DNA of 13,753 bases from CAYVFC01 sp964450715 (GTDB lineage Bacteria > Myxococcota_A > Polyangia > Polyangiales > JAFGIB01): assembly GCA_964450715.1 (NCBI GenBank), contig CAYVFC010000188.1, positions 1-13,753 on the forward strand, in the 5' to 3' direction. Both the position numbers and the translations under genes were made by a program. Under the pieces are notes generated by a model that saw only the letters and a list, made by a program, of their open reading frames with translations, ran no database searches and had not been told where the DNA came from. Of this stretch, positions 7,214 through 13,748 are shown in pieces (the stretch's first letter is position 1; every line of letters begins with the position of its first letter).

Positions 7214-7954
7214 CTACGTGATGGAAGGACAGTCCACGCCTCCGCACTCGTCCGGAAGCGTTCCACATACGAATTGAGAGAGGTCCGCGGTGGACAGACC
7301 CAGCCTCTGCACCAGGTCCCTGGCCTCGCAGGTCGGCAGCCGGGGCACGGTGCGGATGGTCAGCTGGCCGCCTACCGAGGTAAGCTTGCCCAGTCCGGCC
7401 AGATCGGCCAGTTCCAAACACCCCATGATAAAAAGATCGCCTCCCACGGACTGGAGATTCTGCAGCCCGTTCACCTCGGTCAAGGTGGGCGACTGGATGG
7501 CCAGCGAGCCGCCCACCGAAACCAGGTTACCCAGCCCGTCGATATCGGTCAGGGAAGGACCGAACAAGGTAAGGTTGCCCTCGATGCTCGTGATGCTTTC
7601 CAGCCCGTTCAGGCTCGTTATCTCTGAGGCATTCTCCGCCACGGTCAGGTCCCCGGAGATCGAGGCACACCCGGCAACCTGCTGCAGGTCCTGCGCAGTG
7701 ACGATGACCGGGTCGCCGCAGGGATCGCCCGCGTCGCCTCCGCCCGTTCCGGTACCGGAGTCGTTACCGGCAGTATCGGCGCCACCACCCGCGTCCGCAC
7801 CGGCGGAACCGGCCGCGCCTGCAGCTGCACCCGCGGCGCCGCCCACGCCCGCGGCGCCGCCGGTTCCTCCGCCGCCTTGGCCGACCTGGTCATCCGCGCC
7901 ACAACCAAACGCCAGAATGAAGATCATCGCCCCTGCTGTCAGCAACCTCTGCAT
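7214..7954 (-). CDS. Receptor-L / leucine-rich-like repeat lipoprotein (copy 2)
   Basis: The protein has 246 residues. It begins with a Sec lipoprotein signal (MQRLLTAGAMIFILAFG-C18), then a Gly/Ala/Thr/Asp-rich linker to about residue 77, then L-domain-type repeats (residues 87-205; for example LNGLESITSIEGNLTLF and VNGLQNLQSVGGDLFIMG). The end, with LPTCEA, CGTLPDECGGVDCP and matching cysteines, is nearly the same as in the protein at 4633-5460, so the two are paralogues. A longer in-frame extension to 8143 exists, but it would put the signal peptide inside the protein, so ATG at 7954 is chosen. No good Shine-Dalgarno site is visible. It converges with the DUF362 gene (gap about 25 bp), and a palindromic repeat lies 19 bp upstream of the start, so its promoter must lie in or next to that repeat. 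Confidence 0.78.
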   Translation of the reverse strand: MQRLLTAGAMIFILAFGCGADDQVGQGGGGTGGAAGVGGAAGAAAGAAGSAGADAGGGADTAGNDSGTGTGGGDAGDPCGDPVIVTAQDLQQVAGCASISGDLTVAENASEITSLNGLESITSIEGNLTLFGPSLTDIDGLGNLVSVGGSLAIQSPTLTEVNGLQNLQSVGGDLFIMGCLELADLAGLGKLTSVGGQLTIRTVPRLPTCEARDLVQRLGLSTADLSQFVCGTLPDECGGVDCPSIT

Positions 7955-7972
7955 CGTAGCATCGTAGTAAGT

Positions 7973-8125
7973 AGGCCGTTCGAAATAGATCATCCACCTT
8001 ACGGGCGGGACGGCTCCGGCTGCTGCGTTGCTCCTCCTGAAAATACTCCCGGTATTTCTCGTCGTCGCGCCTTGCATCCGGGGCTGTCGCGCTCCGAAAC
8101 CTGGACGATCTTTTTCGAACGGCCT
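7973..8125. repeat. 153-bp palindromic repeat element (MITE- or REP-like)
   Basis: AGGCCGTTCGAAA (7973-7985) and TTTCGAACGGCCT (8113-8125) are perfect 13-base inverted ends. The symmetry continues inward with AGATC and TCCA, giving about 22 of 24 paired columns. Inside is a second hairpin, AAATAC-5-GTATTT (8041-8057), flanked by GCTGCGTTGCTCCTCC and CGTCGTCGCGCCTTGC, the latter pair partly symmetric. No transposase is encoded. The layout suits a miniature inverted-repeat element or an extragenic palindrome. It occupies most of the gap between the L-domain start and the possible small ORF. Confidence 0.6.
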
Positions 8126-8139
8126 CCTAAGCTCAACTA

Positions 8140-8271
8140 TCATCGAGACGGGAGCTTGTCGAGCGGCTCGGCGAAGAACATATGCTTGGCGACCTCTTGG
8201 TATATCGGCACTGGAGAGGATCCTTTCCCACGAAAGTCCGATCGATTGCTCCTATCGCAGTTCGTTGACAT
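8140..8271 (-). CDS. Possible 43-residue small ORF downstream of the kinase
   Basis: An ATG at 8271 opens 43 codons ending in TGA at 8140. The peptide starts MSTNCDRSNRSDFRGKG, continues with VPIYQEVAKHMFFAEPLDKL and ends PSR. The second half has natural amino-acid composition and mostly G/C third positions, as expected for coding DNA here. It lies 75 bp downstream of the kinase stop on the same strand. The Shine-Dalgarno site is weak (GGAAG, about ten bases off). I do not recognise a family; it may be a real small protein, the last part of a decayed gene, or chance. A 38-codon open stretch also exists on the other strand, with poorer codon use. Confidence 0.35.
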   Translation of the reverse strand: MSTNCDRSNRSDFRGKGSSPVPIYQEVAKHMFFAEPLDKLPSR

Positions 8272-8346
8272 TCAGATGACGCTTCCGGTCAACGACGGCT
8301 AATCCACCAGGCAGAAACCCCGAACGGCCGTCGGAGAAGCGCCGCC

Positions 8347-11300
8347 CTACCAGTTCGCGACCAACGTATTGACATCGCCGGCGCGCTGCAGCGCCTGACT
8401 GATGCCGAACAACAGCTCCTGCGGAATGCTCGCCGCGCGCGCGCCCGGACCCAGCACCACAATTCCGGTCACCAATCGTCCGCTATCGGTGAGATGGCAG
8501 AGCACCAGCGGAATGAAGATGGCCCCACTCGCGTTGCTCCACTCGAGATGCCCGGCTTGCTCGTCGCCTTCATCGACCGCGATGGTGCAGGTAGCCGTGA
8601 GGCCTGCCTGGTCATCGGAGAGCTGCTCGAGCAGGCCTTCCACCAGGGCGTCCAGGTCGGGCGGCGGCTCGATTGCGCCGACCTGGGCGGTGAGCTGAGC
8701 GCCGTCAGCCTGTACCGTGTAAAGGAAGCCGCTTTCGGCATCTGCCTCGCGCAGCACCGCCTTGAGCGCCACCCGCGAGCGCTCCTCTCTGTCCGCAAAG
8801 TCGCTGAAGAGCAGCGTGTGCAGCGAACTGGCCACGCGATTCTGGGCCGCCTCTGCCAGGTTGTCGGCGATCTGAAGGCGAGCCGCGGCGGCCTGTTTCG
8901 TCAGCTCCGCATTGCGAGCGATGAGCAGAGGATTGTGGCCGTCCTGGTAAAGAGCGGCGCAGCGGGCGGCAAAGGTATCGAAACCGCGCTGGTCGCCGGC
9001 CAGAAGCGCCACCCGCGCTCGCGTCTCGTAGGCTCCTCCCATGACCAGGCCGCCGGCGCCGAAATCCTCAAGCATGGCGATCGCTTCATCCGCCAGCAGG
9101 CGTGCGCGATCGTGCCCGCCGTTCTCGGCATGGGCACGGGCGACCGCCTCGATTACGACGTGCATCTGCGGCCCGAGCTCGACCTCGCGCACCGCGGCCA
9201 GGTGCGCTTCGCCCTTCTCGACCGCCGTTTCCTGCTCGCCGAGCTTGCAAAGCGCCAGCACCTCGCCGGCCGCCAACCAGGCGTAGGTCGGGTGCTCGCC
9301 GGCCCTGAGACCCTCCAGGCCGGCTCGAAAATCGGCAAGCGCCTCGCGGGGCGCGCCCCGCAACGAGTGGTAGCAGCCGCGGGCGTGCCGCAGGATGGAT
9401 TTCCAACCGTGCATGTACTCCGCGCGGGCTTCGATGACGGGTAAGAGCTGCTTCAGGCGCGCCAGGTCTCCGGCAAAGGCATACACCACGTATTCGCGGA
9501 ACACGTGACTGCCCTCGAACATCTGCGGCCGGTTGTCGCGCAGCCGGATAAGCTCGGCCTTGCGCTTGAGCTCGTCCGCGCGGCTGATGTCTCCCCGGCA
9601 GAGGGCATCGAGCATGCGCAAACGGCAAGCGTTGACGGTGAAGATGGGATCGGACTCCAGGTCGGCCAGAAACTCCTCGTTGAGCTGACGGCCGAATACG
9701 GTCGTGACGATGGTGTTCGAGAAGCGCAGCGCCAGCCCCATGAAGTGGTGAGCGGCCGGATCGAGGCCGGCCCGGTCGGGCTGGGCCATGCGCTCCATGA
9801 TGGCCCGGTTGCGCTCGAGCAGGATATGGTAGTGCCCGGTGGCCAGCGAACGCGTTCCCTCGATATTCCACTGCACGACCTGAAGCGCCGGCGATAGCGA
9901 GACGAAAGGCTCGATCGAGGTCAAGTCGCGAAAGAAGGGGTAATCGAAATGCGCTCCGATCACGCCGATGGCTCCGATCACCTCGCGGGCCAGCAGCGGC
10001 AGCGCCTGGCCGGGAGCGGTCACCCTCTCATGGGGCGGCATACGATCGAAGCGCTCCTGGGCCTGCCTGAGCGCGGTCATCGCGCGCTCGGTGGGATCCA
10101 TGTCGTCGGGCAGCGCCCGGTAGAGATCGACTCCGCAGTCGTGCTCGAGCTGCTTCAGGAGCAACATTACGTCTTGCTTGGTCGCCTGGGCCGCGAGCGC
10201 ACCGTAGCCGACCAGGGTGCTGCGTACGAAGTGGGCCTCGTCACGGGGTCGACCGACTCGGTCGCAGTAGTCGATCAATGCGCGCAGATGGTCCTGCCAC
10301 CCTTCGGGCAGCTCGCTCACCGTGGCGGCGACCTCGGCGGGGTTGAGGTTGCTGTGGTCGCGCGCGCCCGGGAGCATGAGCTCGAGCGCCGTCTGGTACT
10401 CCCCCGCCGCGATGAGGTGCTGTATGACCGACCAACCGCGGGCGGACCTGCGCCGGTAGATCTCCGCCAGCCTCAGGTGAAGCGCACGTATCTCCTCCTC
10501 GGATAGCCGGGAGGTGAACAGCTCGCGGTAGACCTCGCTCGCCAGCAGATGCTGCAGGCCCTTGACCAGCAGAATGTTCCGACCGAACAGCTCGTTCACC
10601 GCCTTCATCACCGCGCCCGAGTCGTCGCTTTCGAGCAGCAGCTTCAGCTCGTCGAGGGTCAGCCCCTCGTGTTCGACCAGCGAAAGCCCCCGCGCCAGCT
10701 GCCGGGCGGTCGAGGAGAGAGAGGCGAAGCGCGCTTCGAGCATACCGTGTACGGTCTCGGGCAGGTCCGCGGGATCGAGCGCGGCGGGCAGGATGAAGGA
10801 GCCCGACTCGTAGCGGATGGCGCCCCGGTCGAGCAGGTGCTGCGCGAGCTGCATGAGCGCGCGGGGAGAGCCGGCCGCGATCCGGTGCAGGCGATCGGCG
10901 AGCGCATCGAGGTGCTCGACCTCGCCGAATATGGACGCCAAGAGCGCCTGGGTCTGCTCGGCGGTGAGCGGCCGCAGCTTGATCACCGTGGCGCGCTCGA
11001 CGAACAACCGCAGCGACGGCTGGACGGTTTTCTCGTCCGTGCCCGCGGGAAGGGTAATTACGAGAATCAAACCCGAGGCGCCCTGCTCGGAGGAGAGCAG
11101 CGAGAGAAGCGCTGCGCTGCGCTCGTCGATGAGGTGGGCGTCGTCCACCGCCAGCATCAGCGGCCGCTCGGCGCACGCGCGCAGTACCACCTCGCGCAGC
11201 GTCGTCTGAACCCGCGCCCGGTAGTCGAGCTCGTCGCCCGACTCCGCTTCGCTCGTCTCCGGAGAAGTGGGCGAGACAAGAGCGCGCTGCTCGATGTCGA

Positions 11301-12444
11301 GCCCTTCGAGCAACGAGGGTATGGCCTGCAGCACCTGCCCGACCAGCGCTCGCGCCACGCCAAAGGTGGTGGTGGCGTCCGAGGCGTCGGCCCGGGCCAC
11401 GATCGCGCCCTGGACCTGGGCCCCGAGCGCGCAGGCAGTGAGGAAACGGCTGCGGCCCATGCCGGGCTCGGCAACCAAGCTCAGCGTGCGCGGCCGCTTG
11501 CGCCGATCGCGTCCGAGCGCGTGCCGCAGCTCGGCCAGGTTCTGCTCGCGACCCTTAAGCCGCGGCGTGGTCAGGTAGGCCTGCCGCGCCACCAGGTCCT
11601 CGCGCATCTCGACGCCGCCGATAGTGCACAGCCGCTCCATCACCTCGGCCGCGGTGCGGGGGCGCGCATCGCGGTCGAGCGACAGCAGCGCGAGGATGAG
11701 AGTTTCGAGCTCCGGCGAGATTCCTTCGACCACCCGGGAAGGCAGTGTCACCGGATCTCGCCACAGCGGCCTGAGCTTGCTGAAGGTGCGCGCGGGATAG
11801 GCGTGGCTTCGAGTCAGGGCGTAATAGGCAGTTGCGCCCAGAGAGTACAGATCGGTGCGCCCGTCGAGCTCCTGCCCGTGCAGGGCCTCGGGAGAACAGA
11901 AGGCCGGCGTGCCAATAACGTGCGCAACCGAGCCAAAGGCGGTGACGCCGCCGAAGTCGATCAGCTTGGCCAGCCCGTCGTCCGTACAGCGGATGTTGCG
12001 CGGGGTCACGTCCCGGTGCACCAGCCCGCGCGAGTGCAGCAGCGACAGCACCGAGCAGACATCGGCCAGCAAAGCGCACACGCGCGAAACGGGCAGCGGC
12101 GCCAGCGTGTTCAGGTCCCCGCCCCCCAGCCACTCCATGGTATAAAAGGCCGTGCCCCCGTCGTGGCCGAACTCGTATACCTCTACCACGCGCGGGTGGC
12201 TGAGCTCCTTGAGCGCGTGGTACTCGCGCTCGAAGCCCTGGACCAGCTCTTGGCGGCCGTCGTACTCGCCGTCGAACAGCCGCTTCAACGCCAGGCGCCG
12301 ATCATCGGCCAGGTCGCGGACCGCGTAGGCCGCCGCCATCCCACCGCGTCCAAGCTCGGACTCGACGCGGTAGCGGCCCGCGATTAGCTCGCCGGGTTGG
12401 GGGTCGGACCGTTTTCGCCGCGCGGACAGAGGTTCGTCCGCCAC
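8347..12444 (-). CDS. Ser/Thr protein kinase fused to a P-loop ATPase, helical repeats and GAF-like domain
   Basis: The 1365-residue protein is a cytoplasmic signalling kinase of the large PknK-like type. Kinase domain, about residues 24-275: glycine loop LGRGGMAAAY (31-40), Lys54, HRDVTPRN (143-150), DFG (163-165) and GTPAFCSPE (178-186). The HRD loop has Thr147 where Lys is usual. ATPase module, about 296-540: P-loop-like AEPGMGRS (325-332) with Arg331 in place of the Walker A lysine, and Walker B LMLAVDDAH (429-437). Residues about 560-1190 look like alpha-helical TPR-type repeats; about 1195-1350 resembles a GAF-like sensor domain (VASSLHTLLFSDF...ESGFLYTV). There is no histidine-kinase end and no membrane segment. 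The start is GTG at 12444, with GGAGG ten bases upstream (12455-12459) and a strong promoter behind it. Targets are unknown; regulation of the neighbouring lipoproteins is only a guess from position. Confidence 0.88.
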   Translation of the reverse strand: MADEPLSARRKRSDPQPGELIAGRYRVESELGRGGMAAAYAVRDLADDRRLALKRLFDGEYDGRQELVQGFEREYHALKELSHPRVVEVYEFGHDGGTAFYTMEWLGGGDLNTLAPLPVSRVCALLADVCSVLSLLHSRGLVHRDVTPRNIRCTDDGLAKLIDFGGVTAFGSVAHVIGTPAFCSPEALHGQELDGRTDLYSLGATAYYALTRSHAYPARTFSKLRPLWRDPVTLPSRVVEGISPELETLILALLSLDRDARPRTAAEVMERLCTIGGVEMREDLVARQAYLTTPRLKGREQNLAELRHALGRDRRKRPRTLSLVAEPGMGRSRFLTACALGAQVQGAIVARADASDATTTFGVARALVGQVLQAIPSLLEGLDIEQRALVSPTSPETSEAESGDELDYRARVQTTLREVVLRACAERPLMLAVDDAHLIDERSAALLSLLSSEQGASGLILVITLPAGTDEKTVQPSLRLFVERATVIKLRPLTAEQTQALLASIFGEVEHLDALADRLHRIAAGSPRALMQLAQHLLDRGAIRYESGSFILPAALDPADLPETVHGMLEARFASLSSTARQLARGLSLVEHEGLTLDELKLLLESDDSGAVMKAVNELFGRNILLVKGLQHLLASEVYRELFTSRLSEEEIRALHLRLAEIYRRRSARGWSVIQHLIAAGEYQTALELMLPGARDHSNLNPAEVAATVSELPEGWQDHLRALIDYCDRVGRPRDEAHFVRSTLVGYGALAAQATKQDVMLLLKQLEHDCGVDLYRALPDDMDPTERAMTALRQAQERFDRMPPHERVTAPGQALPLLAREVIGAIGVIGAHFDYPFFRDLTSIEPFVSLSPALQVVQWNIEGTRSLATGHYHILLERNRAIMERMAQPDRAGLDPAAHHFMGLALRFSNTIVTTVFGRQLNEEFLADLESDPIFTVNACRLRMLDALCRGDISRADELKRKAELIRLRDNRPQMFEGSHVFREYVVYAFAGDLARLKQLLPVIEARAEYMHGWKSILRHARGCYHSLRGAPREALADFRAGLEGLRAGEHPTYAWLAAGEVLALCKLGEQETAVEKGEAHLAAVREVELGPQMHVVIEAVARAHAENGGHDRARLLADEAIAMLEDFGAGGLVMGGAYETRARVALLAGDQRGFDTFAARCAALYQDGHNPLLIARNAELTKQAAAARLQIADNLAEAAQNRVASSLHTLLFSDFADREERSRVALKAVLREADAESGFLYTVQADGAQLTAQVGAIEPPPDLDALVEGLLEQLSDDQAGLTATCTIAVDEGDEQAGHLEWSNASGAIFIPLVLCHLTDSGRLVTGIVVLGPGARAASIPQELLFGISQALQRAGDVNTLVANW

Positions 12445-12479
12445 TAGCCAAGGTCCTCCGGAAAAATCGGCATGCTCGC

Positions 12480-12509
12480 ATTATGTTCGGCCGGCAAATT
12501 TTCTGTCAA
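12480..12509 (-). promoter_or_regulatory. Near-consensus sigma70-type promoter of the kinase gene
   Basis: On the minus strand TTGACA (12509-12504) is followed after 18 bases by CATAAT (12485-12480). The predicted transcription start near 12473 gives a leader of about 28 bases carrying the GGAGG site. It is the best promoter in the window. Confidence 0.7.
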
Positions 12510-12533
12510 GCAGGAATAATTCATCGCAGTAAG

Positions 12534-12555
12534 TTGAAGCGCTATTGAAGCGCTG
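12534..12555. promoter_or_regulatory. Tandem 11-bp direct repeat upstream of the kinase promoter
   Basis: TTGAAGCGCTA (12534-12544) is followed immediately by TTGAAGCGCTG (12545-12555): ten of eleven bases identical, with a period of one helical turn. It lies about 25 bp upstream of the -35 box, centred near -70 relative to the predicted start, a normal place for an activator. OmpR/PhoB-type regulators bind 11-bp direct repeats, so such a protein is one possibility. Confidence 0.5.
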
Positions 12556-12632
12556 CCGTTAGCCGATTGAGGGGTTATTTACCAGCTTCGGAAACCTCCG
12601 GAGCGCGGCGCTTACTCTGTTCGCCCGTATTG

Positions 12633-12646
12633 CTTAGGAGGCACCG
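12633..12646 (+). repeat. Short direct repeat CTTAGGAGGCACCG, left copy
   Basis: Thirteen of fourteen bases match CTAAGGAGGCACCG at 13700-13713. The two copies flank the group II intron remnant and the CMD-like gene. The core AGGAGG is also a perfect Shine-Dalgarno sequence, so chance or a lost gene start could explain the match. Confidence 0.4.
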
Positions 12647-12653
12647 TTGACCC

Positions 12654-12845
12654 CTATCGGTCGCGAGGTTGGATCGATGCCGAAAGAAACGCCTTCGAGC
12701 CGAGACAAGGTCGCCGCGTTTTGCTCACCCGTGTTTCCCTTGGCCAGTCCCTTCCCTCCACCGTCTCCGCCTCCAGTCGCCCAGACTTGTTCGACGGCTT
12801 CGCAGGTACTACGGACCTGTCCGACTTCCTCCCGCCGTTCATCAT
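12654..12845 (-). pseudogene. Truncated, frameshifted start of a group II intron reverse transcriptase/maturase
   Basis: The frame starts MMNGGRKSDRSVVPAKPSNK and resembles the N-terminal leader of bacterial group II intron-encoded proteins (typically MNG.EKSD..VV..KP.NK, then A.EPVEGRG.AKGN...QN). The match continues in another frame as GLAKGNTGEQNA, so a one-base indel lies near 12750-12760. Homology fades before the reverse-transcriptase domain (no YxDD region); only about 63 residues remain of an expected 400-600. It is a dead fragment. The family call is from recognition of the leader pattern, not a search. Confidence 0.6.
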
Positions 12846-12925
12846 CGGATTACGGCCTCCGGCCTTCCCGATGCGGTCCGCAGTGCCATCCACTGCGAGC
12901 GTCGAGAGGATCTCCCGGTTCTCGC
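12654..12925 (-). mobile_element. Group II intron remnant
   Basis: Upstream of the truncated maturase start on the minus strand, the series ACCGGGAGATC (12919-12909) then GGGAAGGCCGGAGG and GTAATCCGATGATGAACGG looks like the RNA segment just before the ORF in bacterial group II introns. The usual 5' end (GTGCG...) and domains V-VI are not visible, so both ends are lost. The left limit is uncertain; recognisable similarity fades around 12690, and the right edge meets a pyrimidine-rich repeat. Confidence 0.6.
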
Positions 12926-12926
12926 G

Positions 12927-13040
12927 CGTGGAAGTTGGGTGCGTTTCGTTCCCTTCCTTCCCCTTTCCGTTCCCTCCGTTCGCTTCGTTCCTCCGTTCCC
13001 CGTTCCCGTGGAAGTTGGGTACTTCCCGTTCCCTTTTCCC
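12927..13040 (+). repeat. Pyrimidine-rich tract with repeated CGTGGAAGTTGGGT units
   Basis: CGTGGAAGTTGGGT occurs at 12927-12940 and again at 13007-13020, exactly 80 bases apart, each followed by a cgttccctt-type run. Between them is a strongly strand-biased C/T tract of GTTCC/CTTCC units. The second copy also forms a hairpin, GGAAGT-5-ACTTCC (13010-13026). No gene is seen here. It may be a decayed part of the intron or an unrelated intergenic repeat. Confidence 0.5.
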
Positions 13041-13169
13041 CTGCAAAGATCCGTCAGCCGTATCCCGAACATCCGCTCAGGGCTCGTCAAACGCGGGAAC
13101 GTGGCATACCTTTGCTAGCCATCCGTAGCAAGCCCCCCCGGACCTTAAAAGAGAAAAGAGGAGACGACT
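13041..13169 (+). other. Leader region of the CMD-like gene
   Basis: There is no gene in this stretch. It holds a hairpin, TTGCTA-8-TAGCAA (13112-13131), followed by a run of C residues, and a good Shine-Dalgarno site GAGGAG (13158-13163) six bases before the ATG. No convincing -35/-10 pair was found. Confidence 0.35.
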
Positions 13170-13703
13170 ATGGCCATCATCAAGACCCAGACCGCCGAAA
13201 CCGCCACCGGGCAGGTAAAGGAGTTCTACGACGAGCTTCTCAAGATCATGCCCAACGTCCCCAAGCCGCTGCAGCTCGCCAGCGCCAGCCCCGGCCTTTT
13301 CGCCATCATCAGCCAGCAGATGAAGTACTTCATGTTCCACCCCAACCTGGGACCCCTGCTGCAGGCCCATATTCGCCTGCTGGTCGCCTTCAACACCGAT
13401 TATCCCTATTGCGTGGACCTCAACACCGGCTTGCTCAAGCTCTTCGGCAAGCTTAGCGACGAGGAGATCGCCGCCGTTCGCACCGATCCCGACAAGGCCA
13501 AGCTCGACGACAAGGACAAGGCCATGCTCAGGTTCGTCTTCAAGGCCGTCACCAAGCCCGACGAGGTCGATGAGAAGGATATCGAAGAACTGCGCGCCCT
13601 GGGCTGGGCCGACCCTGACATCTACGACGCGGCGGTGGCCGGCACCAGCATGGTCGCCATGGGGATGCTATTCAACGTCTTCAAGATGCACGAGGCGTGC
13701 TAA
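13170..13703 (+). CDS. Carboxymuconolactone decarboxylase / AhpD-like family protein
   Basis: This 177-residue protein is small, soluble and helical, with the CMD/AhpD fold signature: QAHIRLLVAFNTDYPYCVDLNTGLLKLFGKLSDEEIAAV (about residues 65-103), where the family has its catalytic region. AhpD-type peroxidases use CxxC followed by His; here only Cys81 is kept, with Leu84 at the second cysteine position and no nearby His, so classical disulfide peroxidase chemistry is unlikely. It starts at ATG 13170 behind GAGGAG. It ends in TAA inside the right copy of the bracketing repeat. It may be a divergent stress or lactone-related protein; the function is open. Confidence 0.8.
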   Translation: MAIIKTQTAETATGQVKEFYDELLKIMPNVPKPLQLASASPGLFAIISQQMKYFMFHPNLGPLLQAHIRLLVAFNTDYPYCVDLNTGLLKLFGKLSDEEIAAVRTDPDKAKLDDKDKAMLRFVFKAVTKPDEVDEKDIEELRALGWADPDIYDAAVAGTSMVAMGMLFNVFKMHEAC

Positions 13704-13748
13704 GGAGGCACCGCAAAATAAACGATACGAGACCGGGCGCGTCGGCGG
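13700..13748 (+). repeat. Right copy of the window-bracketing inverted repeat
   Basis: CTAAGGAGG, then the 18-base core CACCGCAAAATAAACGAT (13709-13726), then a GC-rich tail, repeats the minus strand of 16-64. It overlaps the TAA stop of the CMD-like gene. AAGGAGG here could also serve as a ribosome site for a gene beyond the window, but no start codon follows at a proper distance. Confidence 0.7.

Noticed and set aside
7203..7215. GCCGG-ACT-CCGGC hairpin between converging DUF362 and L-domain genes
   Set aside because: The stem is short, there is no T-tail on either strand, and it overlaps the stop codon; such stems are frequent by chance in GC-rich DNA.
7955..8143. N-terminal extension of the second L-domain lipoprotein to 8143
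   Set aside because: It crosses the palindromic repeat and places the signal peptide internally.
8293..8333. CGACGGC/GCCGTCG stem as a kinase terminator
   Set aside because: The loop is 27 bases and no T-run follows on the minus strand, so support is too weak.
10549..12387. Plus-strand open frame of 612 codons opposite the kinase
   Set aside because: Composition (Gln/Arg/Val-rich) and lack of domains mark it as an antisense shadow; the kinase motifs on the other strand are decisive.
12647..13456. TTG-started open frame behind a perfect AGGAGG site
   Set aside because: It runs antisense through the intron remnant and then out of frame through the CMD-like gene; the peptide is Ser/Pro/Arg-rich and domain-free.
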